Assembly (NCBI GenBank): GCA_029961685.1
Contig: JARWKL010000008.1
Coordinates: forward strand, 29,637,619-29,701,618
Source of the DNA: Aristolochia californica
Lineage: Eukaryota > Streptophyta > Magnoliopsida > Piperales > Aristolochiaceae
Length of the DNA stretch: 64,000 nucleotides
Direction of reading: 5' to 3'
Shown: piece by piece, positions 26,884 to 38,200 of the stretch
Layout: each line of letters starts with the position of its first letter
Numbering within the stretch: the first letter of the stretch is position 1
Notes under the pieces: model-generated
Database searches by the model: none
Told to the model about the DNA's origin: nothing
Seen by the model: the letters and a program-made list of their open reading frames with translations, nothing else
Made by a program: the position numbers and the translations under genes

Positions 26884-29800
26884 GAGAATTGACTTCCAAT
26901 CCATAAGTCATTCCTTACAAAAATTTAGCCCGTTACACATGATAAATCATTTTACAATCATCTATGATCATTTGGTAAGCTTTTTGTAAATGGGCCAAAT
27001 AATGTCTTGTTTCACTTGGGTAAATATCCCACCGCACGTTCATTTGGGAATTTAATTTTATTCTCTTTAAATGTTTTGGATCCATTGGTCATTTGCATCT
27101 TTAACATGTTTCAAGCATCCATATCCATTTTTTACAACATGTGTAGAAAATCTATTTCTTAAAATTCCGGGCTATTAGGGTTGAACTTGTGGAATTTCCT
27201 GAACTTCGATAACAAAAGTTTTCTTTTCTTTTGTGGTGTGTAAATAAATTTTCTTTACTTACATTTTTTATTGCTTTAAATTCTTTCCAACTTAAACTCT
27301 AAAATTTTAATTTTTTGTGATTTATTTGCCTTTACTGTCTTTTTTTTATGAGATAAAGGGAAAGTGAAAACTCAAGTTTTGATTTAAGAAAAAGGTATAC
27401 ATCTAAAATGCAAATGCACAATGCACAAATGTAAAGAGAGATAATTCCAAAAAGTTTTCGTAATTTTTAGGGATTGTAAACTCATTTTTATTTTTTATAT
27501 CAGGTTTTGCAATAGTCGGGAAAAGGGGGAGGCGAGGGATTTTTAACTGAGTATTGACACCCAATCCATTAGTCATTCCACATAAAAATATAGCCCGTTA
27601 TGCATGATAAATCACATTACAATCATCTTTCTTCGCTATGTCAACTTTTTGTAAATGGGAAAAATAATGGCTTGTTTCACTAGGGTAAATATTCCTCTGC
27701 ACGTTTACTAAGGAATTTAATGTTATTCTTTTTAAAAGGTTTGGATTCATAGGTATTTTGCATCTTAAACATGGTTCAAGGATGCATATCCATTTTTTAA
27801 AACATGTGTCAAAAAATGTCCTTCTTATAAAATTCCAAGCTATTAGGGTTGAACTAGTGTAATTTCCCAAGCTTGGATAACGAAAAGTTTGTGTTCATTT
27901 GTGGTGCATGAATAAATTTCCATTACTTAAATTTTTTATTGCTTTAAACTTTTTCCTTACATAAACTCTAAAATTTTAATTTTGTTGTAATCTATTTGCC
28001 TTTTTTCTTTTTCCTTTTTGTTTACGAGATGAAGGGAAAGTGAAAACTCAAGTTTTGATTTAAGAAAAATGTATACATCTAAAATGGAAATGCAAAATGC
28101 ACAAATGTAGAGAGAGATTATTTATCAAAAGTGTCTGTAATTTTTGGGGATTGTAAACTCTTTCAATTTTTTTAGAATCAGGTTTGCAATCGTCGGGAAA
28201 AGGGGGAAGCGGGGGATTTTTAACAGAGTGTTGACACCCAATACAATAGTCATTCCTCACAAAAATATAACCCGTTATGCATGATAAATCACTTTAAAAT
28301 AATCTATGATTGTGATGTCATCTTTTTGTAAATGGGCAAAATAATGTCTTGTTTGACTCAGGTAAATATCCCACCGCACGTTGACCTGGGAATTTAATGT
28401 TATTCTCTATAAAAGGTTTGGATCCAGAGGTCATTTTGATGTATAACATGTTTCAAGCATGCATATTCAATTTTTAATACATGTGTAGAAAAATCTCTTT
28501 CTTATAAAATTCCGAGCTATTAGGGTTGAACTAGTGGAATTGCCCAAACTTGGATAACAACACTTTTTGAGTTCATTTGTGGTGTGTGAATAAATTTTCT
28601 TTACTTACATTTGTTATGGCTTTAAATTCTATCCATACATGAACTCTAAAATTTTTATTTTGTTGTAATCTATTTGCTTTTTATATCTTTTTTTGTATAC
28701 GAGATGAAGGGAAAGTAAAAACACAAGTTTTGATTTAAGCAAAAAGTATACATCTAAAATGGAAATGCACAATACCAAAAAATAGAGAGAGATAATTCCA
28801 AACAGTGTCTATAATTTTTAGGGATTGTAAACTCGTTTTAGTTTTTATATTTCATGTTCTGCAAATATCGGGAAAAGGAGGTGGGGGGTTTTTATCTGAG
28901 TGTTGACTCCCAATCAATAAGTCATTCCTTACAAAACTATAGCCTGTTATGCATGACAAATTATTTAAAGATCATCTATGATCGTTAGGTCAGCTTTTTG
29001 TAAATGGGCAAAATAATGGCTTGTTTGACTCGAGTAAATATCCCACCGCATGTTCACTTGGGAATTTAATGTTATTCTCTTTAAAATATTTCGATCCATA
29101 GGTAATTTGAAACTTTAACATGTTTCAAGCATGCATAACCATTTTTTAAAACATGTGTAGAAAAATCTCTTTCTTATAAAATTCCGATCTATTAGGATTA
29201 AACTAGTGGAATTTCCAAAACTGGATAACAAAACTTTTATGTTCATTAGTGGCGGGTGAATAAATTTTCTTTGTTGTGATCTATTTGCCAGTTATCTCTT
29301 TTTTTTTTTTTTTTACAAGATGGAGGGAAAGTTAAATCTTAAATTTTTATTTATGAAAAAAGTATACATCTAAAATGGAAATGACAATGTACAAATGTAG
29401 AGAGAGATAATTCCAAATAGTGTCTGTAATTTTTAGGGATTGTAAACTGTTTTTAGTTTTTACATATTAGGTTCTGCAATCGTCGACGAAAGGGGGAGGC
29501 GGGTGACTTTTAACTGAGTGTTGACTCCTAATCCATAAGTCATTCCTTACAAAAATATAGCCCGTTACGTATGATAAATCACTTTACAATCATCTATGAT
29601 CGTTAGGTCAACTTTTTGTAAATGGGCCAAATAATGGCTTGTTTCACTCGGGCAAATATCCCACCGCACGTTTATTTGGGAATTTAATGTTATTCTCATT
29701 AAATGTTTTGGATCCATTGGTCATTTGCATCTTTAACATGTTTCAAGCATCCATATCCGTTTTTTAAAACCTGTGTAGAAAACCTATTTCTTAAAAAATT

Positions 29801-31550
29801 CCGGGCTATTAGGGTTGAACTTGTGGAATTTCCCGAACTTTGATAACAAAAGTTTTGTTCTTTTGTGGTGTGTGAATAAATTTTCTTTACTTATATTTTT
29901 TATTGCTTTAAATTCTTTCCATACAAAAACTCTAAAATTTTAATTTTTTGTGATTTATTTGCCTTTACTGTTTTTTTTTTACGAGATAAAGGGAAAGTCA
30001 AAACTCAAGTTTTGATTTAAGAAAAAAGTATACATCTAAAATGCAAATGTACAATGCACAAATGTAAAGAGAGATAATTCCAAAAAGTGTCTGTAATTTT
30101 TAGGCATTGTAAACTCATACTGGAATCGTCAGGAAAAGGGGGAGGCGGGGGATTTTTAACTGAGTGTTGACACCCAATCCATTAGTCATTCCTCTTAAAA
30201 ATATAGCCCGTTATGCATGATAAATCACTTTACAATCATCTTTCTTCACTATGTCAACTTTTTGTAAATGGGAAAAATAATGGCTTGTTTGACTCGGGTA
30301 AATATCCCACCGTATGTTTACTTAGGAATTTAATGTTATTCTTTTTAAAAGGTTTGGATCCATAGGTAATTTACATCTTAAACATGGTTCAAGGATGCTT
30401 ATCTATTTTTTAAAACATGTGTTGAAAAATGTCCTTCTTATAAAATTCCAAGCTATTAGGGTTGAACTAGTGTAATTTCCCAAACTTGGATAACGAAAAG
30501 TTTGTGTTCATTTGTGGTGTGTGAATAAATTTCCATTACTTACATTTTTTATTGCTTTATATTCTTTCCTTACATAAACTCTAAAATTTTAATTTTGTTG
30601 TAATCTATTTGCCTTTTTTTTTTTGGTTTACGAGATGAAGGGAAAGTGAAAACTCAAGTTTTGATTTAAGAAATATGTATACATCTAAAATGGAAATGCA
30701 CAATGCACAATTGTAGAGAGAGATAATTTAACAAAAGTGCCTATAATTTTTGGGGATTGTAAACTCTTTCAATTTTTTAGAATCAGGTTAGCAATCGTCG
30801 GGAAAAGGGGGAGGTGGGGGATTTTTAACAGAGTGTTGACACCCAAACCAATAGTAATTCCTCACAAAAATATAACCCGTTATGCATGATAAAACACTTT
30901 AAAATAATCTATGATTGCTATGTCATCTTTTTGTAAATGGGCAAAATAATGTCTTGTTTGACTTAGGTAAATATCCCACCGCATGTTGACTTGGGAATTT
31001 AATGTTATTCTCTATAAAAGGTTTGGATCCATAGGTCATTTTGATGTATAACATGTTTCAAGCATGCATATCAAATTTTTAAAACATGTGTAGAAAAATC
31101 ACTTTCTTATAAAATTCTGATCTATTAGGGTTGAACTAGTGGAATTTCCAAAACTGGATAACAAAACTTTTATGTTCATTAATGGTGGGTGAATAAATTT
31201 TCTTTGTTGTGATCTATTTGCCATTTATCTCTTTTTTTTTTTTACGAGATGGAGGGAAAGTGAAAACTTAAGTTTTTAATTAAGAAAAAAGTATACATCT
31301 AAAACGGAAATGACAATCTACAAATGTAGAGAGAGATAATTCCAAATAGTGTCTGTAATTTTTAGGGATTGTAAACTATTTTTAGTTTTTACATAGTAGG
31401 TTCTGCAATCGTCGACAAGAGGGGGAGGCGGGTGATTTTTAACTGAGTGTTGACTCCCAATCCATAAGTCATTCCTTAAAAAAATATAGCCCATTACGTA
31501 TGATAAATCACTTTACAATCATCTATGATCGTTAGGTCAACTTTTTGTAA
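26884..31550 (+). repeat. Region 3: four-monomer higher-order repeat (~2.63 kb)
   Basis: First unit landmarks are 26884, 27549, 28226 and 28898. Second unit landmarks are 29516, 30162 and 30831 (hybrid). Corresponding offsets are 2632, 2613 and 2605 bp. Shared markers include GGGCCAAATAATG.CTTGTTTCAC (26993 and 29624), ATCTTTCTTC.CTATGTCAAC (about 27626 and 30239), GATGCATATC-type variants with CTTAAACATGGTTCAAGGATG, AGAATCAGGTT.GCAATCG (28171 and 30780) and CATTTTGATGTATAACATG (28432 and 31041). The second unit has three monomers because its third fuses monomers 3 and 4. The region ends inside the 31445 monomer, where 7-mer sequence begins near 31550. Confidence 0.85.
30831..31444 (+). repeat. 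Hybrid monomer (28226 type / 28898 type), one-monomer loss
   Basis: The first half matches the 28226 monomer (GTTGACTTGGGAATTTAATG, CTCTATAAAAGG, CATTTTGATGTATAACATG, TATCAAATTTTTAA). The second half matches the 28898 monomer (CTGATCTATTAGG, TTCCAAAACTGGATAAC, GGTGGGTGAATAAA), including the shared loss of about 55-60 bp that fuses AAATTTTCTTTG to TTGTGATC (29268 and 31200). The exchange point lies between about 31080 and 31125. The result is one monomer of almost the same length as its second parent (614 versus 618 bp) and a unit one monomer shorter. Confidence 0.85.
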
Positions 31551-32694
31551 ATGGGGAAAATAATGGCTTGTTTGACTCGGGAAAATATCCTACCGCACGT
31601 TCACTTGGGAATTTATTGTTATTATCTTTAAAATGTTTGGATCCATAGGTCATTTGCATCTTTAACATGTTTCAAGCATGCATGTCAATTTTTTAAAACA
31701 AGTGTAGAAAAATCTCTTTCTTATAAACTTCCGAGATATTAGGGTTGAACTACTGGAATTTCCAAAACTAGGATAACAAAACTTTTGGGTTCATTTGTGG
31801 TGTGTGAATAAATTTTCTTTACTTACATTTAGTATTTCTTTAAATTCTTTCCATACTTAAACTCTAAAATTTTCATTTTGTTGTGATCTATTTGCCTTTT
31901 CTCTCTTTTTTTTTACGAGATGAAGGGAAAGTGAAAACTCAAGTTTTGTTTTAAGAAAAAAGTATATATCTAAAATGGAAATACCCAATTCACAAATGTA
32001 GAGAGTGATAATTCCAAAAACTTTCTGTAATTCTTAGAGATTATAAACTCATTTTAGTTTGTATATATCAGGTTCTACGATTGTTGGGAAAAGGGGGAGG
32101 CGGGGGATTTTTTACTCAGTCTTGACTCCCAATCCATAAGTCATTCCTTAAAAAAATATAACCCGTTACACATGATAAATCTCTTTACATTCTTTTATGA
32201 TCAGTAGGTCAGCATTTTGTAAATTGGCAAAATAATGGCTTGTGTGACTTGGGTAAATATCCCACCGCACGTTCACTTGGGAATTTAATATTATTCTCTT
32301 TAAATGGTTTTGATCCATAGGTCTTTGCATCTTTAATATGTTTCAAGCATGCATATCCATTTTTTAAAACAAGTGTAGAAAGATCCCTTCCTTATAAAAT
32401 TCCGAGCTATTAGAGTTGAACTAGTGGAATTTCCCAAACTAAGATAACAAAACTTTTGTGTTACTTTAAATTTTCTTTACTTACATTTTTTATTGCTTTA
32501 AATTCTTTCTATGCATAAACTCTAAAATTTTCATTTTGTCATGATCTATTTGCCTTTTATCTCTTTTTTTTTTATGAGATGAAGGGAAAGTGAAAACTCA
32601 AGTTTTTATTTAAGAAAAAAGTATTCAACTAAAAGGGAAATGCAAAATGCACAAAAGTAAAGAAAAAAAATTCAAAAAAATGTTTGTAATTTTT

Positions 32695-32717
32695 AGGGGA
32701 AGGTGGGGGATTTTTAG
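32695..32717 (+). other. Second purine-block patch, over the TTTAGGGATTG segment
   Basis: Where sister monomers read TTTTTAGGGATTGTGAACTC then TTTTTAG, this B monomer reads TTTTTAGGGGAAGGTGGGGG then ATTTTTAG. The replacing text equals the purine block 50 bp downstream in the same monomer (GGGGAAGGTGGGGGATTTTT at about 32754-32773). The replaced and replacing segments have nearly the same length. The B copies at 35941, 40637 and 43331 lack the patch, so it is private to this copy. Confidence 0.85.
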
Positions 32718-33764
32718 TTTTTATATATCAGTTTCTAAAATCGTTTGGAAAAGGGGAAGGTGGGGGATTTTTAACTAAGTGTTGACTCCCAATCTATAAT
32801 TCATTCCTTACAAACATATATCCCGTTACGCATGATAAATCACTTTACAATCATCTATGATCGTTAGGTCATCTTTTTGTAAATGGGCAAAATAATCGCT
32901 TGTTTGACTCGGATAAATATCCAACCGCATGTTCACTTGGGAATTTAATGTTATTCTCTTTAAAAAGTTTTGATCCATAGGTCATTTGCTTCTTTAACAT
33001 GTTCCAAGCATGCATATCCATTTTTTAAAACAAGTGTAGAAAAATCTCTTTCTTATAAAATTCCAAGCTATAAGGGTTGAACTAGTGGAATTTTCCATAG
33101 CTTAGATAACAAAACGTTTGTGTACATTTGTGGTGTGTGAAAATTTTATTTACTTACATTTATCATTTCTTTAAATTCTTCCCACACATCAATTCTAAAA
33201 TTTTCATTTTTTTGTGATCTATTTGCCTTTTATCTCTCTTTTTTCTTTACGATATGAAGGGAAACTGAAAAATCTAGTTTTGATTTAAGAAAAAAGTCTA
33301 CATCTAAAATGGGAATGCATAATGCACAAACATAGAGAGAGATAATTCCAAAAAGTGTCTATAATTTTTAGGGATTGTAAACTTTTTTTCGTTTTTATAT
33401 ATCAGTTTCTACAACCTTCAGGAAAAGAGGGTGGCAGGGGATTTTCAACGGAGTATTGACTCCCAATCCATAAGTCATTCCTTACAAAAATATAGCCGAT
33501 TACGCGTTATAAATCACTTTAAAATCATCTATGATCATTAGGTCCGCATTTTGTAAATGGGCGAAAAAATGACTTGTTTGACTCAGGTAAATATCCCACC
33601 GCACATTCACTTGGGAATTTAATTTTATTCTCTTTAAAAGGTTTGGATCCACAGGGCATTTGCATCTTTAACATGTTTCAAGAATGCATATCCATTTTTT
33701 AAAACATGTGTAGAAAAATCTCTTTCATATAAAATTCCGAGCTATTAGGGTTGAACTAGAAGAA

Positions 33765-33785
33765 TTTAGGGTGTAGGGTTTAGGG
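33765..33785 (+). repeat. Telomere-type repeat inside D monomer, unit 1
   Basis: Three consecutive heptamers are seen: TTTAGGG, TGTAGGG, TTTAGGG. They replace the usual CCCAAACTTGGATAAC segment right after the GAACTAG phrase and are followed by TCAATAAATT. In this copy the next 31 bp found in other D monomers are absent. The loss lies between two 11-bp GTCAATAAATT direct repeats, and a single copy remains at 33785-33795. Confidence 0.92.
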
Positions 33786-35081
33786 TCAATAAATTCTCTT
33801 TACTTACATTTTTATTGCTTTAAATTCTTTCTATACATAAACTCTAAAATTTTAATTTTATTGTAATCTATTTGCCTTTTATCACTTTTTTTGTTTACCA
33901 AATGAAGGGAAAGTAAAAACTCAAATTTTGATTGAAGAAAAAAGTATACATCTGAAATGGAAATGCAGAATGCACAAATGTAGAGAGAGAGATTTCCAAA
34001 AAGTGTATGTAATTTTTAGGGATTGTAAACTCTTTTTAGTTTTTATATATCAGGTTTTGCATTCACCAAGAAAAGGGGGAGGCGGGGGATTTTTAACTGA
34101 GTGTTCACTCCGAATCCATTAGCCATTCCTTGCCAAAATATAGCCCGTTACGCATGAGAAATCACTTTACAATCATCTATGATCGTTATGTCAGCTTTTT
34201 GTAAATGGCAAAATAATGGCTTGTTTGACTCCGGCAAAGATCTCACCACACGTTCACTTGGGAATTTAATGTTATTCTCTTTAAAAGGTTTGGATCCATA
34301 GGTCATTTGCATCTTGAACATGTTTCAAGCATGCATATCCATTTTTAAAAACATGCGTAGAAAAATCTCTTTCTTATAAAATTCCGAGCTATTAGGGTTG
34401 AATTAGTGGAATTTCCAAAACTTGGATAAAAAAACTTTTGTGTTAATTTTTGGTGTGTGAATAAATTTTCTTTACTTACGTTAGTTATTTCTTTAAATTC
34501 TTTCCATACATAAATTCTAAAATTTTCATTATTGTGTGATCTATTTGCCTTTTATCTCTTTTGTTGTTTACGAGATGAAGGGAAAGTGAAAGCACATGTT
34601 TTGATTTAAGAAAAAAGTTTACATCTAAAATTTAAATCCACAGTGTAAAATTGTACAGAGATATAATTCCAAAAAGTGTCTGTAATTTTTAGGGATTATA
34701 AACTCTTTCTAGTTTTTATGTATCAAATTCTGCTATCGTCAGGAAAAGGGTGAGGCAGGGGAAATTTATGTGAGTGTTGACTCCCAATCATTAAGTCATT
34801 CCTTACAAAAATATAGCCCGTTACACCAGATAAATCACTTTATAATATTCTATGATCGTTAGGTCAATTTTTTTAATGGGAAAAATAATGGCTAGTTTGA
34901 ATTGGGTAAATATCCCACGGCACGTTCACTTTGAAATTTAATGGTATTCTCTTTAAAAGGTTTGGATCCATAGGTCATTTACATCTTTAACATGTTTCAA
35001 GCATGCATATCCATTTTTTTAAAAACATGCGAAAAAAGGTCTCTTTCTTATAAAATTTTGAGCTATTAGGGTTGAACTAGT

Positions 35082-35085
35082 GGAA
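35082..35085 (+). other. Deletion junction F/G with GGAA microhomology
   Basis: The F monomer phrase GTTGAACTAGTGGAA runs directly into AAGTGAAAACACAAAC, which belongs to the G monomer (compare 39780-39794). The four bases GGAA fit both sides. Comparison with intact unit 2 (37954-39966, 2012 bp, versus 34099-35271, 1172 bp) gives a loss of about 840 bp. The interval left is 499 bp. Unlike the hybrid monomers in this array, this junction is not in register. Confidence 0.9.
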
Positions 35086-35270
35086 AGTGAAAACACAAAC
35101 TTTGTTTAAGAGAAAGGTTTATATCTAAAATGGAAGTGCACAATGCACAAATATAGAGAGAGTAATTCAAAAAAGTGTCTATAATTTTTAAGGATTGTAA
35201 AGTCATTTTAGTTTTTATATTTCATGTTCTGGAATAGTTGGGAAAAGGGGGAGGCGGGGGATTATGAACT

Positions 35271-38200
35271 GAGTGTTCACTCCAAATCTATAAGTAATTA
35301 TATACAAAAATATAGCCCGTTGCGCATGATAAATCACTTTACAATCATCTATAATTGTTAGGTCAACTTTTTGTAAATGGGCAAAATAGTGGCTAGTTTG
35401 AGTCGGGCAAATATCCTACCGCACTTTCACTTGGGAATTTATTGTTATTATCTTTAAAATGTTTGGATCCATAGGTCATTTGCATCTTTAACATGTTTCA
35501 AGCATGCATATCAATTTTTTAAAACATGTGTAGAAAAATCTCTTTCTTATAAAATTCCGAGATATTAGGGTTGAACTAGTGGAATCTCCAAAACTAGGAT
35601 AACAAAACTTTTGGGTTCATTTGTGGTGTGTGAATAAATTTTCTTTACTTACATTTAGTATTTCTTTAAATTCTTTCCATACTTAAACTCTAAAATTTTC
35701 ATTTTGTTGTGATCTATTTGCCTTTTCTCTCTTTTTTTTACGAGATGAAGGGAAAGTGAAAACTCAAGTTTTGTTTTAAGAAATAATTATATATTTAAAA
35801 TGGAAATACCCAATTCACAAATGTAGAGAGTGATAATTCCAAAAATTTCTGTAATTCTTAGAGATTATAAACTATTTTTAGTTTTTATATATCAGGTTTT
35901 GCGATTGTCGGGAAAAGGGGGAGGCGGGGGATTTTTTACTCTGTCTTGACTCCCAATCCATAAGTCATTCCTTAAAAAAAAATAGCCCATTACACATGAT
36001 AAATCTCTTTACATTCTTTTATGATTGTTTGGTCAGTTTTATGTAAATGGGCAAAATAATGGCTAGTGTGACTCGGGTAAATATCCCCCCGCACGTTCAC
36101 TTGGGAATTTAATATTATTCTCTTTAAAAGGTTTGGATCCATAGGTCGTTGCATCTATAATATGTTTCAAGCGTGCATATCCATTTTTTAAAACATGTGT
36201 AGAAAAATCTCTTCCTTATCAAATTCCGAGCTATTAGAGTTGAACTAGTGGAATTTTCCAAACTAAGATAACAAAACTTTTGTGTTCATTTAAATGTTTT
36301 TACTTACATTTGTTATTGCTTTAAATTCTTTCTATACATAAACTCTAAAATTTTCATTTTGTCATGATCTATTTGCCTTTTATCTCTTTTTTGGTATTAT
36401 GAGATGAAAGGAAAGTGAAAACTCAAGTTTTTATTTAAGAAAAAAATATTCAACTAAAATGGAAATGCATAATGCACAAAAGTAGAGAGAAAAAATTCAA
36501 AAAATGTCTGTAATTTTTCGGGATTGTGAACTCTTTTTAGTTTTTATATATCAGTTTCTGAAATCGTCTGGAAAAGGGGAAGGTGGGGGATTTTTAACTA
36601 ACTGTTGACTCCCAATCTATAATTCATTCCTTGCAAAAATATATCCCGTTACGCATGATAAATCACTTTACAATCATCTATGATCGTTTGGTCACCTTTT
36701 GGTAAATGGGCAAAATAATCGCTTATTTGACTCGGATAAATATCCAACCTCACGTTCACTTGGGAATTTAATTTTATTCTCTTTAAAAGGTTTTTATCCA
36801 TAGGTCATTTGCATCTTTAAAATGTCCAAGCATGCATGTCCATTTTTTAAAACATGTGTAGAAAAATCTCTTTCTTATAAAATTCCAAGCTATAAGGGTT
36901 GAACAAGTGGAATTTTCCATAACTTAGATAACAAAACGTTTGTGTACATTTGTGGTGTGTGAATAAATTCTATTTACTTACATTTGTCATTTCTTTAAAT
37001 TATTTCCACACATCAACTCTAAAATTTTCATTTTGTTGTGATCTATTTGCCTTTTATCTCTCTCTTTTCTTTACAATATGAAGGGAAACTGAAGACTCTA
37101 GTTTTGATTTAAGGAAAAAGTATACATCTAAAATGGGAATGCATAATGCACAAACGTAGAGAGAGATAAATCCCAAAAGTGTCTATAATTTTTAGGGATT
37201 GTAAAATTTTTTTAGTTTTTATATATCAATTTCTACGATCTTCAAAAAAAGAGGGTGGCAGGGGATTTTTAACTGAGTATTGACACCCAATCCATAAGTC
37301 ATTCCTTACAAAAATATAGCCCATTACGCATTATAAATCACTTTACAATCATCTATGATCGTTAGGTCAGCTTTTTGTAAATGGGTAAAAAAATGGCTTA
37401 TTTGACTCGGGTAAATATCCCACCGCACATTCACTTGGGAATTTAATTTTATTATCTTTAAAAGGTTTGGATCCATAGGTCATTTGCATCTTTAACATGT
37501 TTCAAGAATGCATATCCATTTTTTAAAACACGTGTAGAAAAATCTCTTTCATATAAAATTCCGAGCTATTAGGGTTGAATTAGTAGAATTTAGGGTGTAG
37601 GGTTTAGGTTCAATAAATATTTGTGTTCATTTGTGGTCGGTCAATAAATTCTCTTTACTTACATTTTTATTACTTTAAAATATTTCCATACATAAACTCT
37701 AAAATTTTAATTTTATTGTGATCTACTTGCCTTTCATCTCTTTTTTCGTTTACAAGATAAAGGGAAAGTGAAAACTCAAATTTTGATTTAAGAAAAAAGT
37801 ATACATCTGGAATGAAAATGCAGAATGCACAAACGTAGAGAGAGAGATTTCCAAAAAGTATATGTAATTTTTAGGGATTTTAAAATCATTTTAGTTTTTA
37901 TATATCAGGTTCTGCATTCGCCAAGAAAAGGGGGCGGCGGGGAATTTTTAACTGAGTGTTGACTCCCAATCCATAAGTCATTCCTTACCAAAATATAGCC
38001 CGTTACACATGAGAAATCACTTTACAATCATCTATGATTGTTATGTCAGCTTTTCGTAAATGGCAAAATAATGGCTTGTTTGACTCCGGCAAAGATCACA
38101 CCGCACGTTCACTTGGGAATTTAATGTTATACTCTTTAAAAGGTTTGGATCCATAGGTCATTTGCATCTTTAACATGTTTCAAGCATGCATATCCATTTT

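Larger units (their letters stand above)
31445..35270 (+). repeat. 7-mer HOR unit 1 (A-B-C-D-E-F/G, deleted)
   Basis: Monomer landmarks are A 31445, B 32117, C 32777, D 33451, E 34099 and the fused F/G 34772. Type markers: A has AAATACCCAATTCACAAATG (31980). B lacks the GTGTGTGAAT phrase before AAATTTTCTTTAC (32465). C has CCATAGCTTAGATAAC (33095). D carries TTTAGGG units (33765) and CATTCACCAAGAAAAG (34060). E has AAGCACATGTTTTGATT (34590). F has GAATTGGGTAAATATCCCAC. Unit length is 3826 bp instead of about 4695, mainly because of the F/G deletion and a 31-bp loss in D. The first 100 or so bases of A still resemble the preceding 4-mer region. Confidence 0.88.

Noticed and set aside
27598..27870. 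The longest open frame (90 codons, minus strand) and other frames of 63-90 codons
   Set aside because: They lie entirely within satellite monomers, start and stop at monomer-specific chance changes, show low-complexity translations and match no family I recognise. Frames between stops are expected at this density.
29299..29314. 16-base T run as a terminator or poly-A tail relic
   Set aside because: It is a length variant of the T-rich tract present in most monomers before TTTACGAGATG, with no target-site duplication or element attached.
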